Origin: Archivesica marissinica
Taxonomy: Eukaryota; Mollusca; Bivalvia; Venerida; Vesicomyidae
Length of the DNA: 64,000 nt
NCBI GenBank assembly: GCA_014843695.1
Contig: CM026386.1
Span: 87,067,642-87,131,641, forward strand
Reading direction: 5' to 3'
Shown: one piece after another, positions 21,903 through 34,020 of the stretch
How the letters are laid out: the number at the start of each line of letters is the position of its first letter
Position numbering within the stretch: position 1 is the stretch's first letter
Position numbers and translations under genes: made by a program
Notes under the pieces: model-generated
The model's database searches: none
The model's input: only the letters and a program-made list of their open reading frames with translations
Told to the model about the DNA's origin: nothing

Positions 21903-23336
21903 TTGTTTGTTTGTAATTCATTTTATTAAACAGTAAAACAGAAGCATACATATATAGTACAAAGTTAATTGTACATAATTGTATATACACGCATTAACAA
22001 AACCGTAATACAAGGGAAGTAATTCTTCCAATTAAAAAAATAACTGTACAGTTATCCATCCAAAGAAGACAATGAGTTTTACTGTGCTTTTTGTTGTTTT
22101 GTGAAATAAAGAAAGAAGCAAAGCAGTCTGCATGGTTGTTTTTCTTTAAGTTATTTAAAAATGTTGGGCTTGTTAGAAAAATATAAAAAATACGAAGGGC
22201 GGAGATAACTACTGTAGTAGAAAATTAGCAAACAATTGTATTAAACGATGTCACCACAAAGTGTTGCAAATGTTCCCCATGATTTTGAAAATTTATCCAA
22301 GTTCAATGTTTTTATGGCGTTGTATTTTTCTACCTTTATTAGGTTGGATATATGTCTCTTAAAAATCTGAAGGTCTGGAAAGACAGAAGACATCTTACAC
22401 TGATATATATAGTATTTTGCCGAAATAATTATATTATTGATTGGTAGGGTGTAGTTTGAACTGCCAAACATCACTATATGTTTGTTAATCTGGGGCAAGA
22501 CATTTGGAAATAGTCCATTTAACCAATATGTCAAATTATTTAGAAATATGTTAATCACCCCGCATTCCCAGAATAAGTGGACGAGTGTTTCAGGGTTGGC
22601 TTTACCAAAGGAACATAAATTATCATCTTTCAAACCCATTTTGTTAAGTAAGTAATTAGTACCAAGGATTCTATGTGTAAATCGGTATTGGAACAAGAGT
22701 AGTTTGGAATCTTTAGTAACTTTAAAGGGTAAACTATAGATATTTTCCCAATTTAAAACGCCACAGTTCAGTTCTGTTTGCCATTTCGAACATGACTTTG
22801 GGGTGGTTTTATTTTTTAAAATCAAAATGACATAAATTGGTCTACACCCTTTATTGGTTGCCGATATTACTCTTAAGTGTAATGGTTTGACTGGATTCAT
22901 CATTTTACAAGCCCTATGTGCAAACCTTAACTGGTCTTTGAATATTTGTATAAAAAAGCTTGATCCAAGAGATAATTGAATTACCAAAATCAAAATAATT
23001 CAACACTTTAAACATAAAATCCCAAGATACAGAATCAAAAGCAGCTGCAAAATTGACCAGCAGCAACATGGCTGGAATATTACATTTTTCAGTGTAAAAC
23101 ATTAAATCATATATTAAACGAATATTGTCACCTATGAAACGACCGGCAAGAAAACCGCTTTGATCTTCACTAATCAAATCAGGGAGGACGGATTGTATTC
23201 TATTAGCAATGCATGCTGAAGCTATTTTATAAGATATGTTTAATAAGGAAATTGGATTCCAATTCTTTAAGTAGCGTTTATCTTTATCCCCCTTTGGGAT
23301 ACATGTAATAACACCCAGTTTATTCAGGGAAATTAT
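21903..23336 (-). mobile_element. Truncated, internally deleted L1/Tx1-type LINE, present only in copy A
   Basis: Minus-strand coding remnants: about 23335-22990 encodes the RT N-terminal half (YLKNWNPISLLNISYKIAS, DQSGFLAGRFIGDNIRLIYD, AFDSVSWDF), and 22961-22241 the post-RT region (FQYRFTHRILGTNYLLNKMG, HLFWECG). The segment between, including the YxDD box, is missing: an internal deletion near 22925-22990. The 5' end is truncated. The 3' end (low coordinate) has AATAAA and ends in an ACAAACAAACAAAAAA tail. In copy B the flanks join directly (AAAGGAGGGACATTTTTATT at 51951), giving an empty site. No active protein is possible. Confidence 0.85.
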
Positions 23337-23689
23337 TATTGGCTACTAGAGTAGAAGATTCTGCACAGTGAAAATAAAATGCTTTTTTTTTTCAATAGTC
23401 TAATAATACACCCAGTGTCGTTTCATCTATTCTTTATTTTATATAAGGCTCAATGCGGCTGACATATATTTTCCGTGTAGACACCGGCTAATAGCAGTTC
23501 ATCAAAACATTAATATAAACACTCAACTGGCCAATGCAGTCCCAGGATGGATATATCACTGATATCATTTGACATAAAACCAAAATCCACTCAAATATTT
23601 GCACATCTATCAATAGCGAGACGGAATCGTGCAAAAGTGAACTCAAGAATAAATCAAAAAGCTACACAATTCATGCACATCATTAAACG

Positions 23690-24060
23690 ACAATGTACAA
23701 ACATACGAAGCAGAAAACAGTTTATTGAAAACGAAACTAACTGAGATGGAGACGAGATCCATGAGAGATAATCTCATGTTTTACGGGATACAGGAGATAG
23801 TGACCGAGAACTGTGAAGAAATAGTCAAAACATTTATAAATACACACTTAAACACAGAAACCGACGAAATAGTACTCGATCGAGTCCACCGTATCGGACC
23901 AAATACAGCGAACAAACCCAGACCTATGGGTGCCAAATTCCACTATCCAAAACAGCATAAACTTGTACGACAAAAATCATACGCCGTAAAAGATGCCATG
24001 AAAGCCGCCACCGTCGGTGTATATATTTTATACAGAAGGGATAACCCATTGTCACATTTG
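23690..24060 (+). pseudogene. LINE ORF1 fragment, copy A
   Basis: An open frame reading LTEMETRSMRDNLMFYGIQE, then VLDRVHRIGPNTANKPRP and AKFHYPKQHKLV. The pattern (a coiled-coil end, then S-RRDNLxFxG, then HRxG...RPxxxKF) is that of the RRM-type RNA-binding ORF1 protein of LINEs. No RT is joined to it. Copy B has the same fragment at 52490-52845, so it predates the duplication. Confidence 0.65.
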
Positions 24061-24229
24061 GTATTCTACTCACCAATGACTATCTGTAGCCTATATATAT
24101 CTGTGACTTTCGAAACTTTCAATAAACTGCTGCACGTCAGCACACATGTGGTAGATCATTAATATATATATATATGTAGCCCATGCCTTATTTATATGTT
24201 ATATAGATAAGTTATAGTGTGTATTATTA

Positions 24230-24398
24230 TTGTTTCTTAAATGTATGTTGTATGAAAATGTATACATATACATGTATATATTTAATATTCATATCCATAT
24301 GTATTTATATTTGTCCTTGCCATAGTTTTGTGTGTTTGTAAATGGCCAAAGGCAACTTGTTTGCTGATTATGCCAATAAAGTTGAATTGAATTGAATT
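24230..24398 (+). mobile_element. 5'-truncated LINE tail inserted in the 5' LTR
   Basis: About 170 bp absent from the 3' LTR. It ends AATGGCCAAAGGCAACTTG ... GCCAATAAAGTTGAATTGAA with a (TTGAA)n tail, and is flanked by ATTATTG on both sides. The AATGGCCAAAGGCA...GCCAATAAA ending is shared with the LINE ending near 36550. Confidence 0.8.
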
Positions 24399-24511
24399 AT
24401 TGTAATGCTCTCTTATCTGTATATTTACGATAGCTGTTCCTTCCTCTTCTATGATAGTTACCCATGTGTGTCCAGTCTATTGTGTTATATACTGTGGTGT
24501 AAAATGTAAAT

Positions 24512-26795
24512 AACCCAGGCGATAGATTGTTCACGCCTAGTGAAGAAATATTGTATTTCATTGAAAGATATGAAGATAATGAATTTAAAGTTATGTTTGA
24601 GGAATTAAATATTTCAATTACAACAAGTGAAATAATTTTAGCAATTAGACAGTTGAAACATAGTAGGTCTGGTGGACCGGATTTATTAATTAATGAATTC
24701 TTCAGTGTGGGTAAAGATGTTCTAGTTCCAATTTTGTATTCTTTATTTAACAAAATATTTCAAATAGGTTACTTTCCATGTAGATGGTCCGAAGGTTATG
24801 TAATACCGTTACATAAGAAAGGAAGTATCAATAACGTTGACAATTATAGAGGCATTACCTTGTTAAGCAGCTTGGGAAAACTGTTCACCCGTATTATCAA
24901 TAATAGATTGAAGTCATGGGCAGAAGACTATAATGTATATGTTGAGGCTCAAACCGGTTTCAGACCTAATATGAGCACGGTAGATAATGTTTTTGTTTTA
25001 AATGGTTTGATTTCACACTTTCTAAATCAAGGGAAGCAACTCTATGCACTGTGTGTAGACTGTACAAAGGCTTTTGATTATGTCGTACGTGGACATTTAT
25101 GGTACAAATTGATACAATTGGGATTAAGAGGAAATATATTAAATATTGTTAAATCTATTTATGAGTCTGTTAAGTCGAGAGTTAAATATTGTAATACACT
25201 TAGCCAGGAATATACATGCCTACTTGGGGTTCGACAAGGAGAATGTTTATCTCCCTTTTTATTTTCGATATTTATAAATGATTTAGAAGACATGTTCATA
25301 AACAGCAAAATGGAAGGTGTTGATATAAATATGTTTAAGATTTTCTTGTTATTGTATGCTGATGATATTGTGATATTTGCAAATTCAGCAGAACAATTAC
25401 AACGATGTATACATATATTGAATGATTATTGCAATATATATAAACTTAAGGTAAATATTGCAAAAACAAAGGTAATGATATTTAAGAAAGGCGGTTCCAT
25501 ACCACGTAATACTGTGTTTTATTATGAAGGTGAAACTATTGAAATTGTTAAAGCATTTACATATCTTGGTATTGTATTCACTAGTGGTGGATCTTTTAGT
25601 ACGGCACAAAGTACTTTAGCAGGCCAGGCACAGAAAGCAATATATAAACTAAATAAATATTTATATAAATTTACCTACATATCGCCAAAACATAAGTTAG
25701 AACTATTCGATAAGTTAATATCGCCTATTTTAAACTATTGTAGTGAGGTATTAGGTTTTACAAAGGATCTATCTATTGAACGTGTACATTTGCAGTTTTG
25801 TAAGAAATTATTAGGTGTTAAAAAAACCACACAAAATGACTTCATATATGGAGAGTTGGGACGTACATCGTTCAAAACAATACACATGTTTAATGTATTA
25901 AAATATTGGTTGAAAATTCTCCAACTGAGCAAAAATAAATATGTGTTTATTGTATATAATATGTTAAAAAGGGATTTCGATCTTCACCCACGCAGAACAA
26001 ATTGGTGTTCACAATTAAAAGATTTATTATGTTCACTTGGTTTTGTAGATGCTTGGATCTTCCAAGGAGTTGGTAATATTGATATGTTTCTGTACTTAGT
26101 TAAACAGAGGTTAAATGACCAGTTTATACAAAATTGGAATGCAAGGTTAACTGACTCTAGTAGAGCATTGTTTTATAGGAATATTGCTTCTTTCAAATAT
26201 CAATTATACCTAGATTGTTTTAATGTAAATACATTTTGTCAAGCTCTAACACGGTTAAGAGTCTCCTCTCACAGGTTGCATATTGAATCGGGCAGGTGGT
26301 CTAGACCTGAACGCACACCAATTGATGAAAGAAAATGTACTGTATGCAACGTACTGGAAGACGAATACCATTTTATTATTGAGTGTAGAATATTTTTAGA
26401 TATCAGGAAGCTGTACATACAAAAGAAATATTGGTGTAGACCAAGCATGAACAAATTTATTGAGCTTATCACTTCAGAAAACAAAAATGTAATTAGGAAA
26501 CTTGGACTGTTTATTTATAACGCATTTTCTATTAGAACTACTCTTTTGTATGCTAATTAGATACGCTGTTTGGAAGTGGACACCAGATAGAGACGGGAAT
26601 TTCCCTGAGTTATGTAATCTTTATGTTTCGTATGTCATTTTGTTCATTTTTAAACGATATATGAACTGATGGTTATATAGATACAGTTGATTGTGTGCTA
26701 TAGATCAATGTATATAATGTAAATTTATTGTATTATAATTTGACGTCTGTAAAAAATGTTTGGCAAAGGCACTAAAATAAAACTTTTATTTATTT
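24512..26795 (+). mobile_element. 5'-truncated LINE with an intact RT frame
   Basis: The long frame runs 24527-26560 without a break. There is no ATG at its beginning, so the element is truncated in its coding region. RT motifs in order: SGGPDLLINEFF, YVIPLHKKG, NYRGITLLSSLGKLF, AQTGFRPNMSTVDNVF, CVDCTKAFDYV, GVRQGECLSPFLFSIFINDL and LYADDIVIF (catalytic DD near 25361-25366), then a C-terminal cysteine-histidine block (CTVCNVLEDEYHFIIEC). Endonuclease is absent. The 3' end has TTTGGCAAAGGCACTAAAAT and a TTTATTTATTTACTT tail. Resembles jockey/CR1-like LINEs. It interrupts the LTR at GTGGTGTAA. Confidence 0.85.
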
Positions 26796-27177
26796 ACTTA
26801 ATTAATAAAAAACATAAGGATAATTTTTCGTTTATACATTTACTTACCATGCATGTATGACATATATGCGTATACATATATACTATCGGGTAAGGTATAT
26901 ATGCATGTACATTGTATTATACACGCAAATAATTAAGTCATATTGGAAAGACTATTGCACTAAATATGTCTATTTTTCGCTTAAAATGAAATAAATAAAA
27001 TTGCATAAAGTTCAAATGATTTTGGGGTATAACATTACAGGGCCTTCTCTTTGTTTTGTACGATGATCTGTTTTATTATGTGTGTTGTGTAGATTGTCAC
27101 TACAAAATGTAGTTTCACTGTTCGCTAACTCTATCATGCATATGTTTTGACCTCATGGGCTTTTTAGCCTAATGGTT
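26796..27177. other. Unassigned sequence next to the gap, possible SINE head
   Basis: AT-rich sequence without a gene. The last bases, GGGCTTTTTAGCCTAATGGTT, resemble a tRNA box A; the rest of a possible SINE is lost in the gap. Confidence 0.35.
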
Positions 27178-28177
27178 NNNNNNNNNNNNNNNNNNNNNNN
27201 NNNNNNNNNNNNNNNNNNNNNNNNNNNNNNNNNNNNNNNNNNNNNNNNNNNNNNNNNNNNNNNNNNNNNNNNNNNNNNNNNNNNNNNNNNNNNNNNNNNN
27301 NNNNNNNNNNNNNNNNNNNNNNNNNNNNNNNNNNNNNNNNNNNNNNNNNNNNNNNNNNNNNNNNNNNNNNNNNNNNNNNNNNNNNNNNNNNNNNNNNNNN
27401 NNNNNNNNNNNNNNNNNNNNNNNNNNNNNNNNNNNNNNNNNNNNNNNNNNNNNNNNNNNNNNNNNNNNNNNNNNNNNNNNNNNNNNNNNNNNNNNNNNNN
27501 NNNNNNNNNNNNNNNNNNNNNNNNNNNNNNNNNNNNNNNNNNNNNNNNNNNNNNNNNNNNNNNNNNNNNNNNNNNNNNNNNNNNNNNNNNNNNNNNNNNN
27601 NNNNNNNNNNNNNNNNNNNNNNNNNNNNNNNNNNNNNNNNNNNNNNNNNNNNNNNNNNNNNNNNNNNNNNNNNNNNNNNNNNNNNNNNNNNNNNNNNNNN
27701 NNNNNNNNNNNNNNNNNNNNNNNNNNNNNNNNNNNNNNNNNNNNNNNNNNNNNNNNNNNNNNNNNNNNNNNNNNNNNNNNNNNNNNNNNNNNNNNNNNNN
27801 NNNNNNNNNNNNNNNNNNNNNNNNNNNNNNNNNNNNNNNNNNNNNNNNNNNNNNNNNNNNNNNNNNNNNNNNNNNNNNNNNNNNNNNNNNNNNNNNNNNN
27901 NNNNNNNNNNNNNNNNNNNNNNNNNNNNNNNNNNNNNNNNNNNNNNNNNNNNNNNNNNNNNNNNNNNNNNNNNNNNNNNNNNNNNNNNNNNNNNNNNNNN
28001 NNNNNNNNNNNNNNNNNNNNNNNNNNNNNNNNNNNNNNNNNNNNNNNNNNNNNNNNNNNNNNNNNNNNNNNNNNNNNNNNNNNNNNNNNNNNNNNNNNNN
28101 NNNNNNNNNNNNNNNNNNNNNNNNNNNNNNNNNNNNNNNNNNNNNNNNNNNNNNNNNNNNNNNNNNNNNNNNNNNNN
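27178..28177. other. Assembly gap, exactly 1000 N
   Basis: A run of 1000 undetermined bases, a standard placeholder length. LTR sequence resumes directly after it at the point where the LINE interrupted it. Confidence 1.
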
Positions 28178-28655
28178 TAGCGTCATGTAATTATGTCTGA
28201 GTGATAGTACGGGTGAATGACGTATGAGGTCAAATCACTAATCCACTATTAACACCAACTAATCCCGTTTTGCCGCCCTTTCTAATAATCCGCACACTGC
28301 AAAAACAGAAGTCAAGCTGGATACATCGACATTGTTGCAAAACAATGTCAGAATGAATTAGTATATATATATCTTTGCTTAGATCTACCACTGATCAATT
28401 AAATAAATATTAATATTATTCTACAGTCGATTCTGGTAAGAAACCATTTAGTAGTAAAATAATGTATTTATAATATGAAATATGTGATATCGGCTGTGAT
28501 ATTTTCCGGGTGGATTAGTGTGTATATTCCATATATGTGTTTCTATTAGTTGTTATTGTTATTACAGGTCCTCTTTTTATGTATTGATATATAAACTACG
28601 AATCTCGGATATGGGTTTGGTGTATTTATTTATTCCATGAAGACCCGGTGACAAA

Positions 28656-28667
28656 TGGCTCCCCGTC
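28656..28667 (+). promoter_or_regulatory. Primer-binding site, tRNA-Asp type
   Basis: TGGCTCCCCGTC is complementary to the 3' end of animal tRNA-Asp (...GACGGGGAGCCA, from general knowledge) for 12 bases, then diverges. It lies three bases after the LTR end ...GACA, the expected place. Confidence 0.7.
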
Positions 28668-29715
28668 AAGTAATTGAATCATGATAACGGACCAGAATCG
28701 GCGATTCGCTGGCAGGAGAAACCAGGATCATCTACAGTTACGTGGAAGTATCTACACGGCTTCCATGAAGCTGGAATGTCCGTCATTTCTCGTCAGAAAT
28801 AATCATCTCTTGTGATGTGAAATATTTGTAAAATCTACAAGTGTGTAGTAAAATCTTCAAGTGTTTTAACATAATCTACAAGTGCTATTAGCATCTACGG
28901 GAAATTAGTATTAAATTCCGATTATGCAACCAAATAATCTACGCTGGATGTGTTTTGCGGATGTGTGTGAATTCGTCGCGGAGGAGTTTGTGTTTTACCT
29001 ATGTGTGTAAAGATATATGTGTAGCAGTGTATAATTTAATGGAGGAATTAATTGATTGAGTATATTTAGGATACAACCGTAAGTGAAACATTTTCAGTGC
29101 TTATTTTCCATGTTGAGTTTATATATTGCGTTGCAATTCCATTTTACATTTTACATAGTAAAATTTAATTCGTATGCTAAAATACCTAATCTCAGGTTAG
29201 ACCACTTTGCAGGACTCGGTTCAGAGACATGTTTCGCTGGTTACACTGCTGTTTCAATTGTTTTCATATAAAGAATTGCTAGACCCTGTAGACACTATCA
29301 CCGATCGATATTACTGAGTATATCTGGTAATTAACGATACTCTTTTGTCTCATTAGGTTCATGAGATCATTTATTTGTTTACATTAGTAATTTCAAGATT
29401 TTTTCAGTTTTATTAGTGAATTACATAATCGGAGGTAAATTAAGTTGTGTTAATGTGTAAATCAGTAGTTTATATGTACATATTGGTGTTTAAGTTGTAC
29501 TAATTCGCCATTGTTTATATTGGTTATGTATGTCTGCATTTAGTTGTGCAAAATAATCATATATAGACTTTAGTATTGAATTACTTCTGATCAGAATCAA
29601 TTTATCTACTTGGGTACAGTATACCAAGGTTTTTGAGTACCATATTTATTATAATACACGGTATTACTGTGTATTGTTGAAACTTGTACTGTAACCGACG
29701 GTAAAAGCTCGGTTC
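28668..29715. other. Leader region of the gypsy-type element
   Basis: No coding frame. It lies between the primer-binding site and the hAT insertion and is probably untranslated leader; repeated ATCTACAAGTG motifs occur at 28830-28890. Confidence 0.45.
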
Positions 29716-32600
29716 CAGTGGCGTAGCTAGGGTATATTTTGCAGGGGGGCATATGGGGGGGCACATGTGTCAGTGTGGGGGGCACACATTTTTAAGTGAA
29801 AACAGTCGCGGTGCAGTAAAAAGTACAGTTTGTGAGGATATAGTATATTTAAACCATAAACATTCATAATTACTTTAGTCTCACAAATGATATATTATAG
29901 TCCGTCAGTCGTGTATGTTTTCTCTTATATATACATAATACAGTATTATATAAACATGTTCATGTCAGTATTACATTTTTATATAATACTTCATATTTAT
30001 ATAAGATAAAAACAACAACAAACAGACATGCCTACTCACTATATTTATATAAGTCCTACTTAATTCCTTGCACATCTATATTGTATCCATTCAGTCTGAT
30101 TTAGAATAGTTGGATCTTCCTATTGTTATGCTTTCTAACGAATAGATTAACAAATTCTTCCATATTGAGTTGTTTTGCTCTTTGGGGATGAATACCAATT
30201 ACTCTGAGTGAAGATAGCCTTTTTGTCAGACATAGTATTCCTTAAGTAGCTCTTGGTCAGTTTCATTGAGGAAAAGCTTCGTTCACATGATGCTGATGTT
30301 GGTGGCAACACAAGCGCAATGTTGAACAATTTACATAGATCTGGAAAAGCGTCTCGGTACGGGAACATAAATGTGGCCAATTTGCCAGTGCTCCCAATAT
30401 CAATTCCCGATGCCCGTGTGGTGTCTATTAACCGTTTTGCATGTCGCAATTCTATGTCCAGATACTCATCGTCAATGTGATAATGTACTGTCATCTTACT
30501 AAGCTGTCCTATTTCTAGAAATCTGGCATTACATGGGTCTAGGGCTGAGATTGCACAAAGAAGATCGCGATTTGCACCATCAAATCGGAAAATTTGTTCA
30601 GCTATTAATCTGTCCATCACGGGATAGTACAGTGTATGGCAGTACTCTCCAGGTAGATCTTCCTGCATACCTGTTGGTGCCATAACAATGCTGTCTTGTA
30701 GATGCCTCGGTTGTCTTCTGACTCTTCGCGGAGGCGGGATCACATCAACATCAATTACTTCACATAAATCCTTTGTTGTTGCCCAAATACCATTCCATAC
30801 CTCCTCACATCGCTCATCGACTAGATCATGTTGTACCACCTCCACCAAATCTGCAGCTGCTGCTAGATCTAATGCTGGTGACTGCAGCGTATCTGATAAC
30901 AGTTTGGTTCTACACAGAATGTGTGTGAACATAACTAGACATGTCACCATACCAACATCAATGTGCACCAAAAGACTTCTAGCATCATGTGCTCTCTTTC
31001 CAGTGTGACTTTCAGCTATTTCCTGCAGTGTTGCCACCACCGCCGGTAGTGTATCGAGCAATACCTTGCAGGATGCATACTGGCATGACCATCTAGTGTC
31101 GCTCAGCTTCTTGAGGGTGCGCTTTTGCTTTCCAGGAAATAGTTTTACCTGTTGTTGCAGATATATTTCATGAGGTGTGTGTGATGATTTGAACACATAT
31201 AATTGTTCTAACAAAGTGAAGAAGTTGTCTGCCATTTTCACAGACTTTACACTATCTACAATAACGAGATTGAGCCTGTGATTGTAGCAGTGTATGTATA
31301 TAGCTAATGGCGCAAACTTTTCTCTGAATAGCTGCTGGACACCACGATTGACACCACTCATAACAGAGGCACCATCATAAGTCTGACCAACGCAGTCTTT
31401 ACAGATAATTCCACATGTGCTCAGTACCTCACCCGTGTACTGAGTTCTTGTATACATATCGTACGACAATAGATAGTTGCTCTTTCTTGCTGATATCTTT
31501 TGACTCATCGATCATGACTGAGTATTGAACGCTTAAAGCCAACTCTCTACTGATTTCATCACGAATCATACTTGCTGATATAGCCAACATCTCATTCTGT
31601 ATCTCCGGACTAGTGTACTTGACCCTGTACGGCCCTCTTAGTATATCTCTCACAACAGTATCACTTTCACTGATGAGTTCCAGTATCTCAAGAAAGTGCC
31701 CTTTGTTTGTACTGTCCACATCCTCCTTGTGGCCTCTTTGTGCTATTTTCTGTCTCGCTGTTAGACACAACACTTTTCCTACTTGCTTGACGTAATGTCT
31801 GTTCTCATTTAGTATCTTCTCATGTGCTGATGTTAGAGCCACATCTATTGTCGCACCTGCCTTGACATGTTCTTGGAATTCCCTCCATGCACAAAATGTC
31901 AGATGGTGGTAATCACTCCGTTCATGTTGAGCGAACCCTGCATCCTTCTCAGTGGCCTTTTTCCATTTGCGATAACCAGTAGATGTGTATGTGTTCTCTG
32001 GTAGCCTTTTGGTTGGTACTGGAAACATTCTGCAACAGAAGCAGAATGCTGAATCATGGCTCACAGAATATTCTAACCATTTGTGTGTATCATACCAGGC
32101 AGACAGAAATGAACGCCGTTTTGTCCCAAATCGTTTTGAGGGGAATGCTACATTGGGTTGTGTTGGGGCTTCTCTCCTTCCACTACTAATATCAGATGGT
32201 CCTGGATTGTGTTGAGTATCTCCTCCATAGTCTGGTTTGGGGATTACTGTCAATGTGTCAAGTTGTTGTGAGTCACTTTCATTATCTGATGAATCACTGT
32301 CTGAATAACAACCAAGCCAAACGTCCTCTTCAACGGCTGCTTGTAGCAGATCATCCACATGTTGACGTTTGCTGCATGAGTCTTTTGCATCAGCAGAACG
32401 TTTCCCAAAGAAATCTTTGATGTTGGCTTGCATATTATGCATATTCATTAATCAATTGAACTTGGAACTTCAGAACCTATAAATGTTAGAATGATTATTT
32501 TAAATACTATGTGGAAAAGATGATAATTCGTGTCCGAAGCTGGGATCTATTTTAACAATCTAAAGAGCCCAACAATATTTATATATATGTGCTCATTTAT
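29716..32600 (-). mobile_element. hAT-type DNA transposon (right end not found)
   Basis: The low-coordinate end begins CAGTGGCGTAGCTAGG, typical of hAT termini, followed by G-rich sequence. A matching inverted end was not found upstream of the gene, so the upper limit is approximate. The element encodes the broken transposase at 30101-32448 and sits within the gypsy-type element's interior. Confidence 0.65.
30101..32448 (-). pseudogene. hAT-family transposase / TTF-type zinc-finger protein, frameshifted
   Basis: Starts at ATG 32448 with an acidic N-terminus, then a TTF-type zinc-finger region (SAFCFCCRMFP near residue 135), the first catalytic-region aspartate in MIDESKDISKKEQLSIV, and in the next frame YDGASVMSGVNRGVQ, HCYNHRLNLV and the C-terminal dimerisation motif TSASCERSFSSMKLTKSYLR. 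The family is the ZMYM1/DUF4371-like branch of hAT proteins. There are two breaks: a frame change near 31430-31500, where the two frames overlap and a short segment seems missing, and one extra A in an A5 run near 30220-30225, beyond which a second frame continues the family-like C-terminus to a stop at 30101. A working enzyme is not encoded as assembled. Confidence 0.8.
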
Positions 32601-34020
32601 ATATGTACTGTAGTACAGTAGTACTGTACATGTATAAAATTAATCATATTCCCTTTACTTTTCCACTGTCGTATAACTATGCTAATACTGTATGAGTAGT
32701 ACACTAGCTGCACTATTGCATCAGATGATATCACCAGTTACCAGTACTGTACCTGTACAGGGGGATAACAGTGCTACATAAATAATGATCAATTACATAC
32801 TTCATAATACATACAGTTTTAGTGAAATTAGTGTACATGTATGTTTGATTTCTGCGCAGCCGATTACCTGTTGATAATACTGCATATTGCATAAATCCCA
32901 CAGTAACACTTATAATCAGTTTTAATCATAACTGCCTGCACATATAGGCCTATATATATTATACTCATGGGAACAACAAAATATAAAGAAATTAATATAT
33001 ATATTCCACTCACCTAATCAAATGAAGCAGTTTTCCAGTGAACCAATATGTTGTAAACAAGCTTAGCAACATATCAATAACAAAGATCAAATAGTTATAA
33101 TAATATGATAAGTATTACGCCTTGCGAAGTATTGCAATTAACATGCGCTGGTACATTTGCCGAATTATCCCAATGTACACACGGCGGTAGACTTCAAAGA
33201 GAATGGAACAGTTCAACTACCAAATTGGAAAGCTTGTGACACTGAAAAGTTACAGTCTATCAACACAATATTGAAACAAATATGTTTTATCCATCTGTCA
33301 ATGCTATAAATTGCACGTGAAAAAAATAAACAGGTGGATAAGTGAGTGTCTCAGAGTGATTGACATTTAGCTCTTACTGGTGGTGGGAAATGGGCGTGAA
33401 TGTTCAGTATTCGTATGCGTAATGCTTTTAACTCTGTTGAGTGTTTTTATTTCGAAATATTTGGACGTGTGTTAATTTCACATTGATAACTTGCATGATC
33501 AGAAGCATAAGACAATGTTAATGGTTTAATTAAGTTAATCTGAACATGGTAATCCAAGTAAATGTTATAAAATACACAATTATATTTCCGCAAAACAAAA
33601 GTTCTAGTGGGGGGCACCTGGGAGGTGTTCACAGTTGCTATAGGTGTTTTTAAGTATATTGACTTCTTTCACAAATACCCTGCATGTTATCTCCTTAATT
33701 GCACTAACTAAACATTTACTGTTTCCGGCAACATTGAATCGAGATCTAATGCCACATTGAGTATTGTTTGTGTTTGTGTCGTTATTCTTCTTCTATATGT
33801 TTTCTATGCTTGCTAGTGCTCTGTTTTAAACATTCCTTGTGCTCATATGTATATATATATATAAATACCCCAATTGTTGCAAAGAAATGTCCTATTTGTG
33901 CTTGAATTGTGCATAGTATAAACGATGGCATACTACTGGTGTTTATTTAGACAGACGTAGGGACCAGTACTACAATTGATCTATTGTGTAAGATTTACAG
34001 TTGACATAATTACATAATTA
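32449..34020. other. Non-coding sequence between hAT and LINE
   Basis: AT-rich sequence, no gene. The start may be the hAT 5' flank. TATATA runs occur near 32990 and 33850. Confidence 0.4.

Larger units (their letters stand above)
24175..28653 (+). mobile_element. 5' LTR of a Ty3/gypsy-type element, split by two LINEs and a gap
   Basis: Three blocks match the 3' LTR in order: 24175-24229, 24399-24511 and 28178-28540. The LTR then runs on to about 28653, just before a primer-binding site. It starts TGTAGCCCATGCC and ends ...GGTGACA. Without the insertions it is about 645 bp. The first LINE insertion (24230-24398) carries the ATTATTG duplication; the second runs from 24512 towards the gap. Confidence 0.75.

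Noticed and set aside
27164..28200. Open frames spanning the N runs (also 47100-48178)
   Set aside because: They consist of undetermined bases only.
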